The notes below the pieces were generated by a model. That model worked only from the letters and a program-made list of their open reading frames with translations, did no database searches and was not told where the DNA came from. A program made the translations under genes and the position numbers. Source: Ruminococcus sp. UBA7477 (GTDB lineage: Bacteria > Bacillota > Clostridia > Oscillospirales > Ruminococcaceae). From it: a stretch of 7,754 nucleotides of DNA. The stretch is from positions 9,777 to 17,530 of the forward strand of contig DLOT01000022.1 of the NCBI GenBank assembly GCA_002479715.1, given 5' to 3'. Of this stretch, positions 1-5,159 are shown one piece after another (position 1 is the first letter of the stretch; each line of letters starts with the position of its first letter).

Positions 1-413
1 TTGAGAAGCTCCTTTTCGAGCGAGCCGCCGTTGACGCCTATCCGTATCGGTATCCCCTTTTCGCGGCACTTATCCGCGACGGCTCTGACTCTTTCGTGTG
101 AGCCGATATTGCCCGGATTTATGCGGATCTTATCAATGCCTGCATCCGCACAGGCGAGAGCAAGCTTATAGTCATAGTGTATGTCAGCGACAAGCGGAAT
201 GGATACCCGGCTCTTGATCGCGCCGATAAGCTTTACCGCCTCCATATCCGGAACGGCGATGCGGACTATCTCGCAGCCTGCCCTTTCAAGCTCTTCCGCC
301 TGCCTGACGCTTCCCTCGATATCGCTGGCTCTGGTATTCAGCATTGATTGTATGTATACATTGCCGCCGCCGAGCGTCAGCCCGCCGACCCTGACAAGTC
401 TGACCTTTCTCAT
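1..413 (-). CDS. ispG: 4-hydroxy-3-methylbut-2-enyl-diphosphate synthase IspG (GcpE), N-terminal part, cut by window edge
   Basis: IspG is a cytoplasmic [4Fe-4S] enzyme that reduces 2-C-methyl-erythritol 2,4-cyclodiphosphate to HMBPP, the next-to-last step of the MEP isoprenoid pathway. I translated this frame by hand. The 137 residues show the family's N-terminal TIM-barrel motifs: GGGN (15-18), IQSMLNT (21-27), IVRIAVPD (49-56), PLVADIHYDYKLAL (73-86), KIRINPGNIG (95-104) and IRIGVNGGSLEKELL (123-137). The ATG at 411-413 is preceded by AAGGGG at 422-427 with an 8-nt spacer, which fixes the start. The cysteine-bearing C-terminal domain lies beyond position 1, so its integrity cannot be judged. 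One variant is that many homologues read QSMTNT where this has QSMLNT. The gene follows cdsA on the same strand after 129 nt containing two hairpins, so it may be transcribed separately. The family call is very secure. Confidence 0.95.
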   Translation of the reverse strand, partial: MRKVRLVRVGGLTLGGGNVYIQSMLNTRASDIEGSVRQAEELERAGCEIVRIAVPDMEAVKLIGAIKSRVSIPLVADIHYDYKLALACADAGIDKIRINPGNIGSHERVRAVADKCREKGIPIRIGVNGGSLEKELL

Positions 414-431
414 ATAACGATCCCCTTCCCA

Positions 432-459
432 AAACGGCTAGCAGACCGCCCCGCCGTTT
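432..459 (-). promoter_or_regulatory. Stem-loop immediately upstream of the ispG ribosome binding site
   Basis: On the minus strand AAACGGC (459-453) and GCCGTTT (438-432) form a 7-bp stem with a 14-nt loop. The hairpin ends only four bases before the AAGGGG ribosome binding site of ispG and is followed by a short T-run and then GGG. It could influence ribosome access or act as a weak terminator. It could also be a chance inverted repeat, since the loop is large and no ligand-binding fold is recognisable. Confidence 0.35.
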
Positions 460-472
460 CTCAAAACCTATC

Positions 473-508
473 AAAGCCCGTTTGCGAAATCTCGCCCACG
501 GGCTTTTT
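473..508. terminator. Terminator-like hairpin between cdsA and ispG
   Basis: AAAGCCCGT (473-481) pairs with ACGGGCTTT (498-506). Inside it GCGA (484-487) pairs with TCGC (492-495) around a four-base loop, separated from the outer stem by a TT/CC internal loop. This gives 13 base pairs in all. It lies about 37 nt past the cdsA stop codon, where an operon terminator would be expected. However, the clean T-run (504-508) is on the plus-strand side. Read on the minus strand, the tail is only TTTGATAGGTTTTG. It may therefore be a leaky terminator for the cdsA transcript, a block to plus-strand antisense transcription, or both. Confidence 0.6.
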
Positions 509-542
509 GCTTATCTTAGAAACTGTATCCTGCCGCCGCTTA

Positions 543-1361
543 TCAAAACAGCAATCCCGAGCTAATCATCAGATACATGAACGGTGCGACGAATAAAACG
601 CTGTCAAATCTGTCCATCGCGCCGCCGTGCCCGGGCATGAGGTTTCCGTAGTCCTTTATTCCGCACTGCCGCTTTATGAGCGAGGCTGTGAGGTCGCCCA
701 GCAGGCCTATTACGGCGCAAGCCGCCGCCGCGAGGATAACGACCAGATAGTTGAAGCCGACGTCTCCACCCTTGACCGCCTTATCGTAAACAAGACACAT
801 TATGAGTGCGATAAGCGCATTTGAAACGCAGCCTCCGATCACGCCCTCAACGGTTTTCTTGGGACTGATAGACGGACAAAGCTTGGTATGACCGAAAAAC
901 GTTCCGGCAAAATACGCGCCGCTGTCGGCAAGCCACGCGCAGGCGAGCGTCAGAACTACAAGGAACATTCCGTACTTCATATCCGCGATAGCAACGACCT
1001 TGCCGAGCGCAGGCGGAACGATCAGTCCGCAAAGGCCCATGAACGCTGCCTGCCAGAAGCTCATGCTCTCATGCATCTTCAGAAAGCAGCAGACAAGACC
1101 AAATGCAAATATGCCTTTAAGCGCGAAATGGATCCTGCCCGGGTCATCGAAAAAATCGCAGAAAAGATAAAGGAACGAATATCCGACTGTTATGACTGCC
1201 GGCGCGACAAGCCTTTTGCAGTTTGCCGCACGGATAAGCTCCCACACGGCGAGCGCCGTTATCGCCGCCACTGCTGTGGGAAACACAAATGTATCATGCA
1301 TCGCGAGAACGATCACCGCTATGACGATCGCCACGGCTGCGGAAATTATACGAGTTTTCAT
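543..1361 (-). CDS. cdsA: Phosphatidate cytidylyltransferase (CDP-diglyceride synthase) CdsA
   Basis: CdsA is an integral membrane enzyme that makes CDP-diacylglycerol from phosphatidic acid and CTP, the branch point for phosphatidylglycerol, cardiolipin and phosphatidylserine/ethanolamine. The protein has 272 residues, a usual family length. The CDS signature is complete at 227-253: SLIKR, KD (236-237), MPGHGG (242-247) and DRFD (250-253). Other conserved pieces are WLADSGAYFAG (143-153) and SPKKTVEG (166-173). Hydrophobic segments cover about 5-45, 84-95, 105-127, 132-145, 178-192, 204-224 and 254-270. The ATG at 1361 is chosen because AGGAGA (1368-1373) precedes it by 6 nt and the protein then begins with the typical short basic N-terminus and first membrane helix. 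The frame stays open upstream only by overlapping the end of uppS. uppS stops 32 nt upstream, so the two are almost certainly co-transcribed. Confidence 0.96.
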   Translation of the reverse strand: MKTRIISAAVAIVIAVIVLAMHDTFVFPTAVAAITALAVWELIRAANCKRLVAPAVITVGYSFLYLFCDFFDDPGRIHFALKGIFAFGLVCCFLKMHESMSFWQAAFMGLCGLIVPPALGKVVAIADMKYGMFLVVLTLACAWLADSGAYFAGTFFGHTKLCPSISPKKTVEGVIGGCVSNALIALIMCLVYDKAVKGGDVGFNYLVVILAAAACAVIGLLGDLTASLIKRQCGIKDYGNLMPGHGGAMDRFDSVLFVAPFMYLMISSGLLF

Positions 1362-1393
1362 TTTTATTCTCCTGTAACGCTGCGGTCCGCCTG

Positions 1394-2113
1394 TCAGACA
1401 CCGCCGAATCTTCTGCCTCTGTGCGAGAAATCCGCAATAGCCCTGTCGAAATCCTCGACGGTGAAATCGGGCCACAATATGTTTGTGAAGTAATACTCCG
1501 CATATGCCGCCTGCCAAATCATAAAGTTTGAAAGGCGCAGCTCACCGCTCGGTCTTATGACATAATCGACCGGGGGGACATCAGGAAGATACAGGTGCTG
1601 TGCGACGGTTTCTTCGCTTATGCTTTCGGGATCAAGCTCTCCGCTTTTCACCAGCCTGCCGATCTCCTTGACGGCGTTTGCTATCTCGTCGCGTCCGCCG
1701 TAATTTATCGCCAGCATCATAGTCGTCTGGTCGAACTGCTCAGAGGATCTTTCGGTGTTCTCCATTTTACTGCGGAGGGTCGGCGAAAGCCTGCTTCTGT
1801 CGCCGATAAACCTGACTCTGATCTCCTCGTCTATAAAGTCGCTGACCTCGTCAAGGTTTTTCTCGAAAAGCTCCATAAGAGCCTGCACCTCATCGTCGGG
1901 ACGCTTCCAGTTTTCGGTCGAAAAGGCGTAGAAGGTGATATACTTTATCCCGAGCTGTTTTGCCCGCCTTGTGACGGCGCGAAACGTCTTGACCCCCTCG
2001 CGGTGGCCGAATTTCCGGGGCAGACCGCGTTTTTTAGCCCATCTGCCGTTGCCGTCCATAATAACGCCGACGTGTGTCGGCACTGTTTCGAGCAATGGGA
2101 TATCTTTAGCCAT
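1394..2113 (-). CDS. uppS: Isoprenyl transferase / undecaprenyl diphosphate synthase UppS
   Basis: This cis-prenyltransferase adds isopentenyl-PP units to farnesyl-PP to make undecaprenyl-PP, the lipid carrier for peptidoglycan and other wall polymers. It is cytoplasmic and membrane-associated. The 239-residue protein has all the family landmarks: MDGNGRWA (19-26) with the catalytic and magnesium-binding Asp20, FGHREG (35-40), FYAFSTENW (61-69), INYGGR (136-141), RPSGELRLSNF (187-197) and WPDF (214-217). A small variant is RPSGE where many members have RT(S/G)GE; the Arg and Glu are kept. The start has GGAGAG (2119-2124) 5 nt upstream and lies 12 nt after the frr stop, indicating an operon and likely translational coupling. 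Its IPP substrate comes from the MEP pathway, to which the nearby ispG also belongs. Confidence 0.97.
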   Translation of the reverse strand: MAKDIPLLETVPTHVGVIMDGNGRWAKKRGLPRKFGHREGVKTFRAVTRRAKQLGIKYITFYAFSTENWKRPDDEVQALMELFEKNLDEVSDFIDEEIRVRFIGDRSRLSPTLRSKMENTERSSEQFDQTTMMLAINYGGRDEIANAVKEIGRLVKSGELDPESISEETVAQHLYLPDVPPVDYVIRPSGELRLSNFMIWQAAYAEYYFTNILWPDFTVEDFDRAIADFSHRGRRFGGV

Positions 2114-2125
2114 GAGCGCTCTCCG

Positions 2126-2680
2126 TCATATGGACATGATCTCTTTTTCCTTGGCGGATACCATCTCGTCCACTGTCTTGATAAACTTATCGTGGATCTT
2201 CTGAACCTGCTCCTCGCCGTCGGAAAGGTCGTCCTCGGTTATTGCCGAATTTTTCTTCATAGCCTTGAGCTTGTCTATGGTGTCGCGTCTTATCGAACGT
2301 ACAGCCACCTTGGTATCCTCGCCCATTTTCTTGATATCCTTTACGATCTCCTTACGGCGCTCCTCAGTGAGCTGCGGAAACACAAGGCGCAGAACGGTGC
2401 CGTCGTTTGTGGGGTTGATGCCGATATCGCTTGCCTGTATAGCCTTCTCGATAGCCTTGAGCTGTGATTTATCCCACGGCTGGATAGCCAGAGTTCTTGC
2501 GTCGGATACGGAAACGGTCGCCATCTGGCTGACAGGAGTCGGCGAGCCGTAATAATCGACTGTCACTTTGTCTAAAACGTTGGGGTTGGCTCTGCCGGCT
2601 CTTACTGCGGCAAAATCTCTCTCCAGAACGTCTATGGACTTTGTCATTTTTTCCTTTGCGGTATTGATCGTTTCTTTCAT
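2126..2680 (-). CDS. frr: Ribosome recycling factor Frr (RRF)
   Basis: RRF works with EF-G to split the post-termination ribosome so that its subunits and mRNA can be reused. The protein has 184 residues, almost exactly the usual 185. The three-helix-bundle domain shows AVRAGRANP (25-33), the hinge and domain II region includes YYGSPTPVSQMA (43-54), INPTNDG (88-94) and LTEERRKE (104-111), and the helix VRSIRRD (127-133) carries the conserved arginines that contact 23S rRNA. The ATG at 2680 follows a GGGAG ribosome binding site with about 8 nt spacing. The gene sits 53 nt downstream of pyrH and 12 nt upstream of uppS, the standard bacterial order. I see no separate promoter or terminator in the 53-nt gap. 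Confidence 0.98.
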   Translation of the reverse strand: MKETINTAKEKMTKSIDVLERDFAAVRAGRANPNVLDKVTVDYYGSPTPVSQMATVSVSDARTLAIQPWDKSQLKAIEKAIQASDIGINPTNDGTVLRLVFPQLTEERRKEIVKDIKKMGEDTKVAVRSIRRDTIDKLKAMKKNSAITEDDLSDGEEQVQKIHDKFIKTVDEMVSAKEKEIMSI

Positions 2681-2733
2681 AGCTATTTCTCCCTTGTCAA
2701 TATATTTTTTCTGTACTTATGAGTTTTGCTTAA

Positions 2734-3444
2734 TCATTCGTTGCACACCAGTGTGCCGACGCTCTCGCCCATGCAAGCGTCGAAGATATTGTCCGGTCTT
2801 GCGAGGTTGAAAACAAGGATGGGTATGTTATTGTCCTTGCACATCGCGGCGGCTGTCGAATCCATGACCTGAAGCCCCTTGTTAAGGACCTCCGCGAAGG
2901 TCAGCCTGTCGTACTTGACGGCATCTGCGAACTTATGCGGGTCTTTATCGTATACCCCGTCGACCATCGTTGCCTTCAATATGATATCCGCCTCTATCTC
3001 GGCGGCGCGCAGTGAAGCCGCAGTGTCTGTTGAGAAAAACGGATTGCCCGTTCCGCAACCGAAGATAACGACTCTCCCCTTTTCAAAATGCCTCAGCGCC
3101 TTGCCCCTGATATAAGGCTCCGCGACCTGACGCATGGTTATCGCCGTCTGAACTCTTGCCTCCACCCCGACGTTTTCCAGAACATCCGCAACAGCAAGAG
3201 CGTTCATCGCCGTGGCGAGCATTCCGATATGGTCTGCACGGGTCCTGTCCATAGCGCCGCTCGAGCGGCCGCGCCAGAAGTTTCCTCCCCCGACAACGAT
3301 TCCGACCTGAACTCCCGCATCGGCACATTTCTTGATCGCCTGCGCGTAGGTAGTCATAACATCGTAGTTGAGGCCGGTCTTATCGCTCCCTGCGAGGGCT
3401 TCTCCGCTGAGCTTCAGCAGAACTCTTTTGTACTTCGGTGTCAT
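2734..3444 (-). CDS. pyrH: Uridylate kinase (UMP kinase) PyrH
   Basis: PyrH phosphorylates UMP to UDP with ATP. It is the bacterial hexameric UMP kinase of the amino-acid-kinase fold and supplies all pyrimidine nucleotides. The 236-residue protein shows LLKLSGEAL (9-17), VGGGNFWRGR (51-60), ADHIGMLATAMNAL (70-83), GTGNPFFSTDTAA (131-143) and DGVYDKDP (162-169), covering the phosphate-, UMP- and ATP-binding loops. I place the start at ATG 3444, which has AAGGAG 8 nt upstream. An in-frame GTG at 3453 would add three residues but overlaps that ribosome binding site. It is the first gene of the pyrH-frr-uppS-cdsA operon and has its own promoter. In many bacteria rpsB-tsf lies just upstream, but here a divergent small gene does. 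Confidence 0.97.
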   Translation of the reverse strand: MTPKYKRVLLKLSGEALAGSDKTGLNYDVMTTYAQAIKKCADAGVQVGIVVGGGNFWRGRSSGAMDRTRADHIGMLATAMNALAVADVLENVGVEARVQTAITMRQVAEPYIRGKALRHFEKGRVVIFGCGTGNPFFSTDTAASLRAAEIEADIILKATMVDGVYDKDPHKFADAVKYDRLTFAEVLNKGLQVMDSTAAAMCKDNNIPILVFNLARPDNIFDACMGESVGTLVCNE

Positions 3445-3452
3445 ATTGAACA

Positions 3453-3458
3453 CTCCTT
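3453..3458 (-). promoter_or_regulatory. pyrH: Ribosome binding site of pyrH that decides its start
   Basis: AAGGAG on the minus strand lies 8 nt before ATG 3444. The alternative GTG start (3451-3453) shares its first base with this site and could not use it, so the shorter ATG start is preferred. Confidence 0.8.
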
Positions 3459-3476
3459 CTCATAAACGTTTGCGCC

Positions 3477-3505
3477 GGTCAAACAGCGGCAGATCCGCAT
3501 TGACC
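3477..3505 (-). promoter_or_regulatory. Stem-loop at the 5' end of the pyrH operon transcript
   Basis: On the minus strand GGTCAA (3505-3500) pairs with TTGACC (3482-3477). Inside, GCGG (3498-3495) pairs with CCGC (3489-3486) around a five-base loop, with a small 1x3 internal loop between the stems. With transcription expected to start near 3509, the hairpin would form within the first few nucleotides of the mRNA. No T-run follows, so it is not a terminator. Such 5' stem-loops can protect mRNA from 5'-end-dependent decay. No PyrR-binding consensus was recognised. Confidence 0.5.
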
Positions 3506-3515
3506 TATCAAAGCT

Positions 3516-3544
3516 ATTGTAACATATTTCGTTCAAGATGTAAA
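3516..3544 (-). promoter_or_regulatory. Vegetative-sigma promoter of the pyrH-frr-uppS-cdsA operon
   Basis: On the minus strand there is TTTACA (3544-3539), a 17-nt spacer, and TACAAT (3521-3516). Each hexamer has one mismatch to the SigA/sigma-70 consensus. A TG one base before the -10 box makes an extended -10 element. The predicted start near 3509 gives a leader of about 65 nt before the pyrH ATG. Confidence 0.8.
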
Positions 3545-3548
3545 GAGG

Positions 3549-3580
3549 AAATGCGCCGATTTTTCTTTTCGGGCACATTT
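3549..3580. repeat. Inverted repeat just upstream of the pyrH promoter
   Basis: AAATGCGCC (3549-3557) and GGCACATTT (3572-3580) form a 9-bp near-perfect inverted repeat with one G-T pair, around a 14-nt pyrimidine-rich (plus strand) spacer. It starts 5 bp beyond the -35 box of the pyrH promoter. It could be a protein-binding site or a vestigial hairpin. Minus-strand sequence after it is only mildly T-rich, so a terminator role is weakly supported. Confidence 0.35.
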
Positions 3581-3627
3581 CGCCGATAGCGCTTATAATT
3601 TTCAGTAAGAAGTGCTATGGCGTTTTT
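3581..3627 (+). terminator. Intrinsic-terminator-like hairpin upstream of the small repeat-protein gene
   Basis: CGCC (3581-3584), one unpaired G, then ATAGCGCTT (3586-3594) pair with AAGTGCTAT (3610-3618) and GGCG (3619-3622). This gives 13 pairs including one G-U. TTTTT follows at once at 3623-3627 on the plus strand. The form is that of a Rho-independent terminator oriented plus, yet no plus-strand gene precedes it. It stands 2 nt before the TTGACA of the next promoter, so it may insulate that promoter from read-through or be left over from a lost gene. Confidence 0.6.
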
Positions 3628-3629
3628 GA

Positions 3630-3658
3630 TTGACAGGGTAACGGATTGAATGTATAAT
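3630..3658 (+). promoter_or_regulatory. Perfect-consensus vegetative promoter for the repeat-protein gene
   Basis: TTGACA (3630-3635), exactly 17 nt, and TATAAT (3653-3658) match the SigA/sigma-70 consensus at all twelve positions with optimal spacing. The start of transcription should be near 3665. It is divergent from the pyrH promoter, whose -35 box is 85 bp away. Confidence 0.88.
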
Positions 3659-3699
3659 TATTACTAAGATAAATCGGGAATTTAGAGAGGTGAACTCTT

Positions 3700-4095
3700 A
3701 TGGAATTATTCAAGAAAAAGAAACGTGTAACTGATGATGATAATTATGACAGAAAAGAAATAACAAGAACACTTTCAGGCATATTTGGTGAGGAGTTAAC
3801 AGAAAAAGAACTAAGTGAACGAGCAAAACTTTGGGAACTTGCAGACCATACAACAAATTCTAAAAAACTTTCTAAATTATCAGATTCTCCGTATATAGAG
3901 GTGCGTGAATCAGTTGCTTGTAATTGTCATACACCTGTTGATATATTGATATTCTTATTAGGTGATGAAAGCTGTGAAGTTAGAGAGGCAGCAGTTTCAA
4001 ACCCAAATACTCCGCTAAATGCTATAGAGAAATTGCGTGATGATGAATCAAAATTAGTGCGCGATGCTGTCATATGGCGAAAAAGGAAAATATAA
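3700..4095 (+). CDS. Small LRV/HEAT-like repeat protein of unknown function
   Basis: This is a predicted 131-residue soluble protein with no signal peptide or membrane segment. After a charged N-terminus (KKKKR at 5-9, acidic 12-15) comes a repeat region. Repeat units begin VRESVACN (68-75), VREAAVSN (94-101) and VRDAV (120-124), spaced exactly 26 residues, each followed where complete by xxTPxxxLxxLxxD. A degenerate unit precedes them around 44-67. This resembles leucine-rich-variant (LRV) or HEAT-like repeats, which build helical protein-binding solenoids. No catalytic motif is visible. The ATG has AGAGAGGTGA (3684-3693) 6 nt upstream. It is the only plus-strand gene, convergent with the transketolase genes and divergent from pyrH. 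Its codons are far AT-richer than the neighbours': 19 of 60 bases at 3721-3780 are G or C. Together with its own promoter and terminator, this suggests acquisition. The function cannot be stated; a role in binding a partner protein is only inference. Confidence 0.85.
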   Translation: MELFKKKKRVTDDDNYDRKEITRTLSGIFGEELTEKELSERAKLWELADHTTNSKKLSKLSDSPYIEVRESVACNCHTPVDILIFLLGDESCEVREAAVSNPNTPLNAIEKLRDDESKLVRDAVIWRKRKI

Positions 4096-4129
4096 ATTAG
4101 ATTTACGCCGGTAATTGAACATCAACAAT

Positions 4130-4167
4130 AAACCCCGAAGCGGTTATCAATAACTACTTCGGGGTTT
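4130..4167. terminator. Bidirectional intrinsic terminator between convergent genes
   Basis: AAACCCCGAAG (4130-4140) pairs perfectly over 11 bp with CTTCGGGGTTT (4157-4167). Inside it GTTA (4143-4146) pairs with TAAC (4151-4154) around TCAA. The plus-strand tail is TTTAAGCTTACTTTTG and the minus-strand tail is TTTATTGTTG. The hairpin lies 34 nt after the repeat-protein stop and 43 nt after the stop of the transketolase C-terminal gene on the other strand, so it can serve both. Confidence 0.88.
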
Positions 4168-4210
4168 AAGCTTACTTTTGTGTATCGAACCCAAAAAGCA
4201 CAGGATTAAT

Positions 4211-5155
4211 TTACCTTCCCAAAACGTCCTTAACCGTCTTGACGATATTCTCGGCGGACAGTCCGAACTCCTTGAGCAGATCGACAGCTGGGCCGCTGTG
4301 ACCGAACTCGTCGTTCACGCCAATTCTTACTACCCTGCACGGGCACTCGGCGCAAACGACCTCCGCAACGGCGCTTCCCAGACCGCCTATAATGCTATGT
4401 TCCTCAACGGTAACAATCTTTCCCGTTTCCGCCGCGGCTTCGAGAATTATCTCTCTGTCGATAGGCTTGATGGTGTGTATGTTGATAACACGGGCGTTTA
4501 TGCCCATAGCCTTAAGCTCATCGGAGGCATTTACCGCCTCGTTTACCATAAGACCCGAGGCAACGATCGTTATGTCGTTTCCGTCGCGCAGCTTAATGCC
4601 CTTACCAAGCTCGAACTTATAGGTCGCCGCATCGTTGAACACGGGAACGGCGAGTCTGCCGAAGCGCATATAAACAGGGCCAACATATTTTATCGCGGCT
4701 TCGACGGCGGCTCTTGCCTCAACGTCGTCGGCAGGATTGATTATGACCATTCCGGGGATAGTTCTCATCAGAGCGATATCCTCGTTGCACTGGTGTGTCG
4801 CGCCGTCCTCACCGACCGAGATGCCGGCATGGGTCGCGCCTATCTTGACATTCAGATGCGGATAACCTATGGAGTTTCTTACGATCTCGAAGGCCCTGCC
4901 TGCGGCGAACATCGCAAAGCTGGAGGCAAAGGGTATCTTGCCTGTCGCGGCAAGGCCAGCAGCAACGCCCATCATATTTGCCTCGGCGATGCCGCAGTCG
5001 AAATGCCTGTCGGGAAACTTCTTTTTGAAAATTCCCGTCTTTGTGGCTGCCGCGAGGTCTGCGTCCAAAACATAGAGATTTTCGTACTTATCGCCAAGCT
5101 CAGCAAGCGCGTTGCCGTAGCTTTCTCTTGTAGCTATCTTCTTAACGTCTGCCAT
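4211..5155 (-). CDS. Transketolase, C-terminal subunit
   Basis: This is the second half of a split transketolase. It carries the pyrimidine-binding domain of thiamine diphosphate and the C-terminal transketolase domain. Together with the N-terminal subunit it should move two-carbon ketol units between sugar phosphates in the non-oxidative pentose phosphate pathway. The 314-residue protein shows DADLAAATKT (31-40), CGIAEANMMGVAAGLA (54-69) with the catalytic Glu58 that activates the cofactor, THAGISVGEDGATHQ (108-122), INPAD (139-143), and the C-terminal domain including TVEEHSIIGGLGSAVAE (249-265) and FGHSGP (284-289). The start at 5155 follows GGAGGG with about 8 nt spacing, inside the end of the upstream gene. 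Only 4 nt separate the two, so translation is probably coupled. A 1-deoxyxylulose-phosphate synthase is excluded because that enzyme is a single chain of about 620 residues with both halves fused. Confidence 0.95.
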   Translation of the reverse strand: MADVKKIATRESYGNALAELGDKYENLYVLDADLAAATKTGIFKKKFPDRHFDCGIAEANMMGVAAGLAATGKIPFASSFAMFAAGRAFEIVRNSIGYPHLNVKIGATHAGISVGEDGATHQCNEDIALMRTIPGMVIINPADDVEARAAVEAAIKYVGPVYMRFGRLAVPVFNDAATYKFELGKGIKLRDGNDITIVASGLMVNEAVNASDELKAMGINARVINIHTIKPIDREIILEAAAETGKIVTVEEHSIIGGLGSAVAEVVCAECPCRVVRIGVNDEFGHSGPAVDLLKEFGLSAENIVKTVKDVLGR

Positions 5156-5159
5156 CGTC

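Noticed and set aside
424..436. The 13-mer CCTTCCCAAAACG is repeated at 4214-4226
   Set aside because: One copy is the coding end of the transketolase gene and the other the ispG ribosome binding region. Repeats of this length are near chance expectation and no longer homology flanks them.
466..477. The 12-mer ACCTATCAAAGC is repeated at 3503-3514, both copies in leaders of minus-strand genes
   Set aside because: About 30 million position pairs against 16.8 million possible 12-mers predicts one or two such repeats by chance. The two copies sit in different structural contexts.
888..1493. Open frame of 201 codons on the plus strand, opposite cdsA
   Set aside because: It is Arg/Cys/His-rich nonsense composition with no family resemblance, antisense to an intact cdsA.
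1362..1517. Upstream extension of cdsA to a start at 1517
   Set aside because: It would overlap 124 nt of uppS and add 52 Arg-rich residues unlike CdsA. The ATG at 1361 has a good ribosome binding site.
1595..2467. Open frame of 290 codons on the plus strand, opposite uppS and frr
   Set aside because: It crosses two well-identified genes antisense and shows no domain; composition bias explains it.
2695..2700. Minus-strand TTGACA in the pyrH-frr gap, suggesting an internal promoter
   Set aside because: It directly abuts the frr ribosome binding site, and a -10 box at the right distance would fall inside the coding sequence, where none is seen.
4168..4200. Minus-strand sequence GGGTTCGATA resembling a tRNA T-loop, as might mark an integration site
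   Set aside because: The T-stem has a mismatch, and no matching acceptor, anticodon or D arms fit in the available space before the transketolase stop. It is a chance match on present evidence.
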